Assembly (NCBI GenBank): GCA_017449675.1
Contig: JAFTFG010000027.1
Coordinates: 57,949 to 121,948, forward strand
From: Prevotella sp.
Lineage (GTDB): Bacteria; Bacteroidota; Bacteroidia; Bacteroidales; Bacteroidaceae
Length of the DNA: 64,000 nucleotides
Direction: 5' to 3'
In this document: piece after piece, positions 32,468 to 40,440 of the stretch
Layout: every line of letters begins with the position of its first letter
Numbering within the stretch: the stretch's first letter is position 1
Translations under genes and position numbers: made by a program
The notes under the pieces: model-generated
What the model was told of the DNA's origin: nothing
Seen by the model: the letters and a program-made list of their open reading frames with translations, nothing else
Databases searched by the model: none

Positions 32468-32499
32468 GAGACATCGCTGAAAAGCAATGTCTCTTTTTT
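32468..32499 (+). terminator. tRNA-His terminator, second copy
   Basis: Same hairpin as 32404-32437, followed by six T. Confidence 0.75.
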
Positions 32500-32509
32500 G
32501 TGAGCAGTG

Positions 32510-32688
32510 CCGTTGCCTCATGCAGGGAATGGTGATGCGGAAGAAGGTGCGCTCTTCGTCTGTAACGACGATAGCGCGATGTGAACCATTAGCCTTCAGC
32601 ACATTCTGAATAGTGGGAATACCAGTGCTTCATCCTTCTGTCATCTCTAACTCCTTCAGATACTCCCCCAAACGACGGAACAGACGAC
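32510..32688 (-). pseudogene. Remnant of a Schlafen/AlbA-type ATP-binding protein C-terminus
   Basis: On the minus strand one frame reads LFRRLGEYLKELEMTEG, then a TGA in place of an Arg codon, then STGIPTIQNVLKANGS and TDEERTFFRITIPC. This is the typical C-terminal winged-helix end of Schlafen-like AlbA/AAA_4 proteins (usual form EGRGTGIPTI). The 5' part is missing and is replaced by the DUF4357-like segment of the neighbouring frame. It is deletion debris at the edge of the defence island. Confidence 0.7.
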
Positions 32689-32822
32689 TTGGCGATGATG
32701 CTACCCTTTAAGACTGTGAAGCCATTGGTATCATAAAAGCCTTTTGCATCCTCATTCAGTACAAACGTATTTAAAACCTTTGCTTCTGCCATTGCTTTGG
32801 ATAAATCGTCAAGTCGTGACAT
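32589..32822 (-). pseudogene. DUF4357-like fragment fused out of frame to gene debris
   Basis: The 77-residue frame begins MSRLDDLSKAMAEAKVLNTF and then FVLNEDAKGFYDTNGFTVLK GS, which resembles DUF4357, a small domain often found at the C-terminus of restriction-associated GIY-YIG or related proteins. After SSVPSF (about 32685) it enters the Schlafen remnant in the wrong frame and ends. It begins 6 nt after the YhcG gene stop, so it could still be expressed as the last cistron of the operon. Probably a broken gene. Confidence 0.55.
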
Positions 32823-32828
32823 AAACTA

Positions 32829-34004
32829 TTATTGATTATCTTTGGTATTTGTGCAGTCAGCGCCTGCACAATTATTACTATATTCATTTAATTTGGTTTC
32901 AATCTCCTCTATAGTGGGTATAACACCTTCAAGTTTCTCTGGGTAGAACTTCTCAAGTTCATATTCAGATATTCCTATAGGCTGACTGCTCGACTCCAAT
33001 GCATATTGAGCCTGAGTATTGTCCTTGCTACGGCAAATAAGAAGACCAATTGTTGGATTGTCTTTTTCCTCTTCACGCAATTGGTGATTTACGGCTACGA
33101 TGTAACTACCAATTTGTCCGATATCTGCAGACGTGAACTTCCCAATCTTCACTTCAATCACCACATAGCAACGAAGCCGCAGGTTATAAAACAGCAAGTC
33201 TATGAAATTCTCTGTGTGTCCAACCTGCAACCTGTATTCTCTGCCAACATACGCAAAGCCAGTACCCAACTCAACCAGAAAATCTGTGATGTTCTTTAGT
33301 AACGCTAATTTCAACTCTGTTTCATTGTGGTGTTTCGTAATACCTGCAAATGCAAAGTTGTAGGGGTCTTTCATTATTTCCTGAGTCAAATCGCTGTCAG
33401 GTGTCGGAAGAATGGATTTGAAATTGGTGATCGCTTTTCCCTGACGTTCATAGAGTCCTGTGTCTATCCAGTTTAGAAGGAGTGAACGACTCCACCCATT
33501 TTCCAATGTTTGGCTGATATAGAATAGGGCTTTGTTTACATCACCCTTCACCTTGTCCATGATTAATTTATGATGGCCCCAAGGTACATTGAATATCGGA
33601 GATAATTCTTGTAGTGGAAATGAAGCCTGTATTTCGCCCTCAACTTGGGGGCAAATTGAGGTGACAGATGTTTCATTTAATTTGCCCTCAAGTTGGGGGT
33701 AAATTACAACAGACTTAGAATAAAGAAGATAGAAGCGTCTGCAATACCTTAAATTGGTGGCCGACAATCCCTCTGCTGTGGGCATTTCTCTCTTTAAGTC
33801 TATGCTGAGTTGGTTGATGACACTTTCACCCCACCTTTCTTCAACGTGCATCTCTACGATATCTCGTCCCAGCATAAAGTTATACATCAATTGCTCTGTA
33901 TTCACTTTGATAGCCGCCTTGACCTGACTTTGGCGGTAGCGCACGACAAGGGCTTTCACCCATTGCTTATAATCCTTATCCAGTATGCTTATTGATTTAT
34001 CCAT
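32829..34004 (-). CDS. YhcG-type (DUF1016) PD-(D/E)XK nuclease-domain protein
   Basis: The 391-residue protein has the DUF1016 N-terminal helical domain (to about 170; LSATNLRYCRRFYLLY) and a C-terminal PD-(D/E)XK domain with Asp269 in NFIDLLFYN and Glu284-x-Lys286 in VVIEVKIGKF, followed by the helix ADIGQIGSY. YhcG-like proteins are nuclease-like and frequently sit beside type I restriction genes and mobile elements; their role is unproven. A small internal duplication (PQLEGKL / PQVEGEI, about 103-124) is visible. It lies 24 nt after the large R-M gene and is co-transcribed with it. Confidence 0.87.
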   Translation of the reverse strand: MDKSISILDKDYKQWVKALVVRYRQSQVKAAIKVNTEQLMYNFMLGRDIVEMHVEERWGESVINQLSIDLKREMPTAEGLSATNLRYCRRFYLLYSKSVVIYPQLEGKLNETSVTSICPQVEGEIQASFPLQELSPIFNVPWGHHKLIMDKVKGDVNKALFYISQTLENGWSRSLLLNWIDTGLYERQGKAITNFKSILPTPDSDLTQEIMKDPYNFAFAGITKHHNETELKLALLKNITDFLVELGTGFAYVGREYRLQVGHTENFIDLLFYNLRLRCYVVIEVKIGKFTSADIGQIGSYIVAVNHQLREEEKDNPTIGLLICRSKDNTQAQYALESSSQPIGISEYELEKFYPEKLEGVIPTIEEIETKLNEYSNNCAGADCTNTKDNQ

Positions 34005-34028
34005 ATTATATATAATTCTATTGCGATA

Positions 34029-37000
34029 TTATTGGGCTATGACACACTTAAACATACCAATTGTCCGATATGTTGAATCAGCATCCAGCACAATGGTCTC
34101 GTATTCGTCGTTCAATGGAATAAGTTCTATCTTTTCATGCTCCCGTGTGCCGTCTTCATAATGTTTCCATACACTATGATATTTTTTAATAGTGCACTCA
34201 TCGTCAATTCCATCACATTCTGCCAGCACGATATCACCTTCACGTGTACCTCCTGCCTGATTATACCACTCAAACACACAGATGTCTCCATCTTTTATAT
34301 CTGGATACATAGAGTTACCCTTGGCATGAACTGCAAAATGACGCTTGGGGTCAGGCGTGAATCCGCTTCCTGATGCATCAACCCAGCCTTCTTCATCAGG
34401 TTGGTCTTCACCTTCAAATTTGCCACAGGCGGCACGGAGTGTATAGAGAGGGACGCAACCTTCGCGATATTCGGGAAGAACAAGAATTTTGGATTCTTCT
34501 TCAATTTCGACAGGGGTATGTCCTACTGTCTGTTCGTCATCTTCAATTAATTCACGATGCAGAACAGCCTTTTTGCGAGCAGAGGCTTCGTCACAAATTG
34601 TCTTAAGGGATAATATCTCGCTTTCAATTGTTTCAATTTTATCAACAATATTCTTTTGCTCTGATAATGTGGGAAGCGGGAACTCCAAATCATTCAACAT
34701 GGATTGATTAAGATTAGGCATCGTAAGTCCAATACTCTTACCTAAAATTGATAACTGCAAATCATCACCCACGTACAAATGCAAAAAGAATTTTGGGAGT
34801 ATTTTATCGCTTTTTAGACGTATAAAAAACGAGCCTGTCCCACATAAACAATTCTTGTCACTCGCTGTTATTATAGCACATTTGCTCAGATCACCACGTC
34901 TGGCAATTATTATGTCGTTCTCTTGCAATTTATACCTGCTTAAACGCTCGGCAGTCTTTTTTGATATTCTTGAAATCTTATCGTAACTGACGCTATTTGT
35001 TATTATGTCTTGTGGATTTATTAAACAATATTCACCTCCGGATATATATTCTTCTTTGTGAATCATTGTACCAAACGGACCTGTCGAGATTGAATTTGCA
35101 ATATCCCTCAACCTTGCTTTTCTTCCTTTTACGCTGGCCACTATTCCTTTTATATTCTCTTGCAATTCTGCAATCTTCTCTTTTGCATCCTGCACCTCTG
35201 CATCAATCTTCTGACATTCTGCAACAATTTTTTGCTGTATTGAGCCTGATGGATAAGGTATGTTGATTTTTGCGAGGTTAGACCTGTTTAATCCACCTTG
35301 TGCAGAACCTGTTATATTCGACCTCAACAAATCCTGCCCAAATGCAGAATGTAGGTAGAAAAACAAATATTCCTGTGTGGTTTTATTTCCACACCGTATA
35401 ACAAAAACATGTTCATTGACCATTGCTTTTTGTCCATCTAACTCATCTCTGACGATGGCCACTTTACCTGTCAGTGCCCCATCTTTACAAATCAACAAAT
35501 CTCCCTTCTGAAGTTTTCCCCTTTCTGCTCTTTCAAAAAACTCGATTGGAACATATTTGGGCTCAGACAGATTAAGAAATCCACTACTATTGTCAATGTG
35601 TTCTCCACCTAATGACAATACTCCACTTGTTATATTTCCAACTCCACCAGTTGGACGAGAGCCAGTCTCAATAGTAGAAGCGATTTCTGCAAACGCTTTC
35701 AACGGCCATTTAAATGCGACTTTTACTAAATCCCTTTCAATTTCCGTCTTAACCGCCAAGTTAAAGGCTGTTCTATCAAATTTTATTAAGTCGGTCAATC
35801 TTGCATGTTGCAATAGTCCATTCGTATATTCTAATTTAGGCTGGACACTGTTGTTTACTTTTACGCCAAAAGAGAATTTATTGCAACAGTCTATCATATG
35901 TTTCCTTAGTGCATATGAATATTTTGTAACGTCATTATCGTCGCTAGGATTATAAAGAGGCGTTTCAATGTATTTTATCGAATTGATGGCTTGAACGATT
36001 TCAGTGTCTTTATCGTCATCATCGTCTGAGGTTTCCGTTTCCTGTATGTTACTTGTCAGGTACTTGATACCTTCATCGCCTTTGCGGTTGCTCCAGTCAT
36101 AGCCCAAGAATTTGACGACCTCTGCCTTGTTACTCTTGTTGTCAACCTTTTCAGGCGGGGATTGCAAAATGGCAACGATATTATTTTCCGTCTGAATATA
36201 GACGTTAAGTTTTTTGCATTCAATGTCTTTGGCAAAAACAATGAACTGTCTTCTATATTCAGTTTCTTCAAGTTGCTTGTAATCGCTACTTGAAAGGAAA
36301 AGAGTAAACTGCTTTTTGTATTCCTTTGAATTTTCCTTTAAGCCTTCTCTGAAATATCTCGATTTGGCAAACCATTCTTTTTGAAGGCTTTTGCTTATGC
36401 TGCTCTTTTTAAAGTTAGAGGTATAGTCTTTGAACACATCGGTTTCTTTAAGGTTATCCCCAAGCATATTATCCTGCATAAAGGCAAAGTATTCGTCTTT
36501 GGGATAGCCCTGCTTTTGTATGTATGAATCTATCGCACCGCTGGTGGTATACTGGGTGTAATCTTTTTTGTCCATGAAAGTGTGGAGCAACCCTTCCGAG
36601 TTTTTCTTTACCTTTTGGGCAAAAAGGATAACGGTGTTTGTTCCTGTTGAACCAAATGTGCGACTGTTCATCACAGCAATTGCTAGGATATTGAAATTCG
36701 CGAAAATGATTTCACGTGTTTTAGTGTAAATGTTCTCGTTGCTCAACAGAGAACTTGGAAGGACTATGCCCATCAGACCATCTTTCTTCAAGAAATGCTG
36801 TGCACGCTCTACAAAGAAGCACTCAATCGACCTATTTGTGGAGTATGCTTTTTCTTCGACAGTCTTTGCAAGTTCAAATTGATCACGATCTTTTTGCTCC
36901 ATCGTATTCAAGAATCCTTTCACGCTGTAGGGTGGGTTGGCAATAATACAGTCAAAAGACTCTTTGTCAAACCCTTGATAGCGCACATCCATTGTGTTGA

Positions 37001-38582
37001 TATGACTCAGTGAGTCCTTAAAGACGATGCGGGAATCCTGACTGCCGTTGATGATAGTAGCGATTTTTGCAACTTGGCTCAAAGTCTGACTTTTCTCAAT
37101 ACCGTAAATCTTAGCCTTGGGGTAATGTTTTACGAACTCCGTCAGGAAATGACCGGCACCACAGGCGTAATCCAGCACCTTCACCTTGTCTGTATTAGGG
37201 AACTGAGGTAAAGAGTTGATGATAAAGTTTACAATTGGAAGTGGCGTAAAGAACTGCCCTTCCGTCTGGTGCACGTTTTTGGAAAGAAGACCTTCAAACA
37301 GGTCACCAAAGAAATGGTTGGTCTCGCTTGAACTCAGATTAATATCTTGTATAAGAGCAGCTATCTTGATAAGAATCTGGAAGTTCATTTCAAATTCTTC
37401 CCTGTTCTCCACATCAATGAAGTTGAACTTCTTGATGTTGTAAAACTTCATTTCTTCAAACAGTTCCTTGATGCCTGCAAAAAGTCCATTGGTAACAAGA
37501 GATCGACCTGTATCTTCAAAAATCTGCTTGATATCTTCCTCGTCCTTGTTTACAACCTCCACATTAAAGAGTTGCTGCTTTCCCTGCTGGTACAATTTCA
37601 ACAGTCGGTTGCAGTATTCCTTTGGCGTGTCACGGGCTATTCCCTTATAATAAAACTGTAGGTCATCAGGATTGTTGAGTTCGTCGGTAATCTTACAGAG
37701 GAACAAATCGATAAGGATGTAGAACGAGTGCTCAAAATCTGTGATGGCATGATTCCTCAATATCGTTGCAAACTCATGGTATATGGGACGTATCTCTGCA
37801 TGTGATAGCCCTTTCAAATCGTTGATTGTATATTTGAGTTTGCCAACAGAATAAGCCGCAATGTCGTCTTCGAAAAGACCTTTTGTCTCGAAGGACTTTC
37901 CGTAAGTCAGATTCCATACCTCAAAATATTTCCCCTGGGCTTCTGCAAATGAAATTGGATCTTCAAGTTCTTTGAGACGTCTATCATTATCCTTAAGTGT
38001 GATAATGTGGTTTTTAAGAATTATTTCGTCTTCTTCAAAGTTCGCCGCAAAAAGAGCCAAGTTTTGACATGGTTCCATAACACGCACTAGCGGAGCAAGA
38101 TAACTGAACAACTGTCCACCATCTTTTTGCATCAAGTTCCATTCTTTGCTAAACTCAGTACCATAAGTTTTGTTTTCTATCAGAACAAGAGGATTATACT
38201 CTTTATCAAAAACAAGAATGTCACCGTATGAAGGTTTGTTGACATGTCCTACTCTGAACGCAGGTTCAAAGACAATATGCTTGGGGGCATATCCTTTTTT
38301 AAGCAAGAGATGAACACAGACCAAACAAACAAAATTCTCGTTTGCGCTAAAGTTCAAGGTCGTATCCCTGTGGATTACAAACCCCTTTGCAGGATTATCT
38401 TTTGAAGGGAATTCGCCTTCCTTGAAAGAATGATCGATGGGGACATACGTGATTTTCTGAGTATCGAAATTTACTTCAATACTTGCGCCCTGCTGATACT
38501 CTCTTCTATATATATTGCCATTTTTTGTGAATCCGAAATCCGGGTGAACCAAAAGGACCGCTAAATTGTCTTTTGTAATCAT
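34029..38582 (-). CDS. All-in-one restriction-modification protein with C-terminal S24 (LexA/UmuD) autoprotease
   Basis: This is a 1517-residue fusion. An N-terminal PD-(D/E)XK-like nuclease: Asp121 in YGDILVFD, Glu136-x-Lys138 in LVLIENKT. Then an HsdM-like N6-adenine methylase: TEGQFFTPLPIV (440-451), SAM motif VLDYACGAGHF (469-479), catalytic NPPY (549-552). Two HsdS-type regions follow, about 955-1115 and 1150-1305, each ending in a coiled coil (1116-1150, 1306-1345). The C-terminus (about 1370-1517) is an S24 peptidase: AHAKGNSMYPDIKDGD with Ser1424, TIKKY with Lys1466, and AACG with Cys1386-Gly1387 where UmuD is cleaved. It probably methylates and cuts DNA as one chain, like type IIG/type I hybrids. 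The protease part is unusual. It sits within the Fic-GIYYIG-RM-YhcG operon. Confidence 0.88.
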   Translation of the reverse strand: MITKDNLAVLLVHPDFGFTKNGNIYRREYQQGASIEVNFDTQKITYVPIDHSFKEGEFPSKDNPAKGFVIHRDTTLNFSANENFVCLVCVHLLLKKGYAPKHIVFEPAFRVGHVNKPSYGDILVFDKEYNPLVLIENKTYGTEFSKEWNLMQKDGGQLFSYLAPLVRVMEPCQNLALFAANFEEDEIILKNHIITLKDNDRRLKELEDPISFAEAQGKYFEVWNLTYGKSFETKGLFEDDIAAYSVGKLKYTINDLKGLSHAEIRPIYHEFATILRNHAITDFEHSFYILIDLFLCKITDELNNPDDLQFYYKGIARDTPKEYCNRLLKLYQQGKQQLFNVEVVNKDEEDIKQIFEDTGRSLVTNGLFAGIKELFEEMKFYNIKKFNFIDVENREEFEMNFQILIKIAALIQDINLSSSETNHFFGDLFEGLLSKNVHQTEGQFFTPLPIVNFIINSLPQFPNTDKVKVLDYACGAGHFLTEFVKHYPKAKIYGIEKSQTLSQVAKIATIINGSQDSRIVFKDSLSHINTMDVRYQGFDKESFDCIIANPPYSVKGFLNTMEQKDRDQFELAKTVEEKAYSTNRSIECFFVERAQHFLKKDGLMGIVLPSSLLSNENIYTKTREIIFANFNILAIAVMNSRTFGSTGTNTVILFAQKVKKNSEGLLHTFMDKKDYTQYTTSGAIDSYIQKQGYPKDEYFAFMQDNMLGDNLKETDVFKDYTSNFKKSSISKSLQKEWFAKSRYFREGLKENSKEYKKQFTLFLSSSDYKQLEETEYRRQFIVFAKDIECKKLNVYIQTENNIVAILQSPPEKVDNKSNKAEVVKFLGYDWSNRKGDEGIKYLTSNIQETETSDDDDDKDTEIVQAINSIKYIETPLYNPSDDNDVTKYSYALRKHMIDCCNKFSFGVKVNNSVQPKLEYTNGLLQHARLTDLIKFDRTAFNLAVKTEIERDLVKVAFKWPLKAFAEIASTIETGSRPTGGVGNITSGVLSLGGEHIDNSSGFLNLSEPKYVPIEFFERAERGKLQKGDLLICKDGALTGKVAIVRDELDGQKAMVNEHVFVIRCGNKTTQEYLFFYLHSAFGQDLLRSNITGSAQGGLNRSNLAKINIPYPSGSIQQKIVAECQKIDAEVQDAKEKIAELQENIKGIVASVKGRKARLRDIANSISTGPFGTMIHKEEYISGGEYCLINPQDIITNSVSYDKISRISKKTAERLSRYKLQENDIIIARRGDLSKCAIITASDKNCLCGTGSFFIRLKSDKILPKFFLHLYVGDDLQLSILGKSIGLTMPNLNQSMLNDLEFPLPTLSEQKNIVDKIETIESEILSLKTICDEASARKKAVLHRELIEDDEQTVGHTPVEIEEESKILVLPEYREGCVPLYTLRAACGKFEGEDQPDEEGWVDASGSGFTPDPKRHFAVHAKGNSMYPDIKDGDICVFEWYNQAGGTREGDIVLAECDGIDDECTIKKYHSVWKHYEDGTREHEKIELIPLNDEYETIVLDADSTYRTIGMFKCVIAQ

Positions 38583-38598
38583 TATATGGAATCTTTAC

Positions 38599-39249
38599 TT
38601 ATCCGATGCTTTCCTTTTCTTTCCTAATATCATCCAGCACCTTCCCGTTATACGAGAAATACTTGGCACCTTGGTAGGCACCAGAGGGAGTGCGGCGGTC
38701 TTCGGGCATGAATGTGCCGACGAAGGGGGAGAGTTTATAAATTCGGCCTTCGTATTCGATGCTGTCATCAGAAGCGACCTTTACGACAAGACCCGTTGGG
38801 TCAAACGTAACCTGTTCGCCAATCTTGATGCCACACATAGAGAATTTAAAACGAGGGCGCTTCACCTCTCGTTTCTGATGTTCTTTGTGCTCATTTTCTG
38901 AGATGGGCTTGTTATCCTCATAGAGTGTTACCTCTGCATCGTCTATCGTCATTGCGATATCACGGAAGATGTCGAGGGCAATCTGTGGGGCAACATTGAA
39001 GAACTCACGATTCTGACGGATACGCAAATCGGTAAGGCGGTCAATGGTTTTATGCACCAACTTCTCAACCTCATTGTATTTCGTTGTCTTCATCGTGGCA
39101 AAGATCTCGAAGGGCAGAGGTACTGCCGTATTGTCGAGTTCCTTACTTCGCACATCCACAGGGCGGCTACTCTTGCCAATCTTCACCCAGTCTTCACGGA
39201 AACTGGGATTGGTTAGTATGTAAACATAGCCAGGTTCTTTGTTTGCCAT
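38599..39249 (-). CDS. GIY-YIG nuclease-family protein (T5orf172-like)
   Basis: The 216-residue protein begins GYVYILTNPSFREDWVKIGK, a GIY-YIG/T5orf172 domain (to about 95), with the conserved Arg and later Glu (NREFFNV). A charged linker is followed by a second small domain (about 130-205; CGIKIGEQVTFDPTG, IYKLSPFVGTFMPEDR, YQGAKYFSYNGK) that resembles RAMA-type restriction-associated modules, though I am unsure of the exact family. It lies 16 nt upstream of the R-M gene and 26 nt after the fic gene, so it is part of the operon. It may be a second nuclease or a DNA-reading accessory. Confidence 0.78.
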   Translation of the reverse strand: MANKEPGYVYILTNPSFREDWVKIGKSSRPVDVRSKELDNTAVPLPFEIFATMKTTKYNEVEKLVHKTIDRLTDLRIRQNREFFNVAPQIALDIFRDIAMTIDDAEVTLYEDNKPISENEHKEHQKREVKRPRFKFSMCGIKIGEQVTFDPTGLVVKVASDDSIEYEGRIYKLSPFVGTFMPEDRRTPSGAYQGAKYFSYNGKVLDDIRKEKESIG

Positions 39250-39268
39250 ATCTATTCTAACTTATTGT

Positions 39269-39300
39269 TTTTCTATTACTTAACTTCCCAATGACCAGTT
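39269..39300. repeat. 32-bp direct repeat, copy in the fic 3' end
   Basis: The last codons of fic and its stop (minus-strand GHWEVK-stop). A near copy (30 of 32) lies beyond the fic promoter at 40404-40435. Confidence 0.72.
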
Positions 39301-40307
39301 TTGTTGCTACCTACTCTGACTATCAGTCCTTGATTCTTCAATTCGCCAAGACGACGTTTGATGGTAGCCTCTGATACGCCAAGTCTCGATGCGTATTCAG
39401 CATAGTTGAGTGTGCCATCCTTGGCAACGATCTGATATAGTTGTTGTTTTATCGGGTCAGAAATGGAATTTATCGGGTCAGAAGGAGTCGTTATCGGGTC
39501 AGAAGATTGTGATTTCTTATATTCCTCAATCTCTTTATTGATATTCCTGATATGCTCTTCCAACATAAAGGATCGGAATGGAGCAAGCGAATCCTGCTCT
39601 CGAGAATCAACCAGAGCCTGGATATATTCCGCTTTATCCTCCTTAATGATTTTTACAGGAACTAAACCAAATTCGTATTGCAGATGGTTCATTATCAAGC
39701 GAGACATACGTCCGTTACCATCCACCCACGGATGAATGGTCACCAACTGATAGTGGGCATCAAAACTTAACAGATATTTGGCTATCTCATCGTCTGTCTG
39801 GAGTAATTGACGGCGATGCTCGTTTAGTTGCTGACAGAACTCCTCTAACTTCACAGGAACTTTCTGAAAATTCATATACGAGCGACCGCCAATGCCAGCC
39901 GTCACACCCACCAAACGCAAGTCACCTTTTGACGCATCAAAAACTCCTTGTGCCGTATTGTAGATTCCACCAGTATTCTTCATCACAACCGCAGACATAT
40001 CTTTCAGCATATCAATTGAGAAGTCCTTGTGCTTGTGAGCCAACCGCATAGAATATTCGTAGGCTGCTTTCAGGTCGATATTCATCATTTGTTCCTGTAT
40101 ACTTCGCCCTTTGGCAGAGATGCCTTCATCAAACAACAACTGGTTTTCTATCTCCGTTACCGTCGATCCTTCTATTGCCGTAGAGTGGGTAATCAGAGAA
40201 TAGAGATAGAACTTCTGGTAGTCTATCTGCTCCGCTATACCCAGAGAACGGTATTCGTCCAAAGTCCTAAGAAGTATTTCTGCCAATTTTTGTTGATTGT
40301 TCGACAT
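39276..40307 (-). CDS. Fic-domain protein with N-terminal inhibitory motif and C-terminal winged helix
   Basis: The 343-residue protein has the Fic core IHPWVDGNGRMSRL (191-204), which transfers AMP to protein targets, and an N-terminal inhibitory helix motif STAIEG (42-47) of the [S/T]xxxE[G/N] type, making it a class II self-inhibited Fic. A linker of three DPI repeats (SDPITTPSDPINSISDPIK, from three TCGGGTCAGA-type DNA repeats) leads to a winged-helix domain (about 298-343). The start is 40307; a longer TTG-initiated frame begins inside the promoter box at 40329-40336. It is the first gene of the restriction operon. Its 3' end is duplicated at 40404-40435. Confidence 0.9.
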   Translation of the reverse strand: MSNNQQKLAEILLRTLDEYRSLGIAEQIDYQKFYLYSLITHSTAIEGSTVTEIENQLLFDEGISAKGRSIQEQMMNIDLKAAYEYSMRLAHKHKDFSIDMLKDMSAVVMKNTGGIYNTAQGVFDASKGDLRLVGVTAGIGGRSYMNFQKVPVKLEEFCQQLNEHRRQLLQTDDEIAKYLLSFDAHYQLVTIHPWVDGNGRMSRLIMNHLQYEFGLVPVKIIKEDKAEYIQALVDSREQDSLAPFRSFMLEEHIRNINKEIEEYKKSQSSDPITTPSDPINSISDPIKQQLYQIVAKDGTLNYAEYASRLGVSEATIKRRLGELKNQGLIVRVGSNKTGHWEVK

Positions 40308-40328
40308 ATATCTATGATTATTTTGGTA

Positions 40329-40336
40329 CAAAAATA
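40329..40336 (-). promoter_or_regulatory. Promoter -7 box of the fic-R-M operon
   Basis: Minus strand TATTTTTG, 21 nt before the fic ATG at 40307. It would drive fic, the GIY-YIG gene, the R-M gene and yhcG. Confidence 0.6.
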
Positions 40337-40343
40337 CAAAAAA

Positions 40344-40369
40344 GGTAGCAAAGGGACCTCTTTACTACC
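40344..40369. terminator. Terminator between the efflux and restriction operons
   Basis: GGTAGCAAAG and CTTTACTACC (9 of 10 paired) flank GGACCT. Both strands then run into T-rich tracts. It lies downstream of the minus-strand ABC operon and upstream of the fic promoter. Confidence 0.6.
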
Positions 40370-40403
40370 ATCTTTTTTGTATCTTTTAGCAATAGGGTAT
40401 TGC

Positions 40404-40435
40404 TTTTCTACTACTTAACTTCCCAATGACCACTT
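40404..40435. repeat. 32-bp direct repeat, orphan fic 3' end
   Basis: On the minus strand it encodes SGHWEV(V)-stop like the fic C-terminus but has no gene in front of it. It is a relic of a second fic-type gene or a recombination footprint. Confidence 0.7.
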
Positions 40436-40440
40436 ACTAA

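Larger units (their letters stand above)
32392..32519. repeat. 64-bp tandem duplication of the tRNA-His 3' end and terminator
   Basis: GGCACCC-CAAAAGGAGACAT through TGAGCAGTGC occurs twice in tandem (about 32392-32448 and 32454-32510). Each copy includes the tRNA 3' end, a hairpin GAGACATCGCT/AGCAATGTCTC and a T-run. Duplicated tRNA 3' ends are typical of integration sites. Confidence 0.78.

Noticed and set aside
40308-40331. TTG-initiated extension of Fic
   Set aside because: It overlaps the promoter box at 40329-40336, and the ATG at 40307 is better placed.
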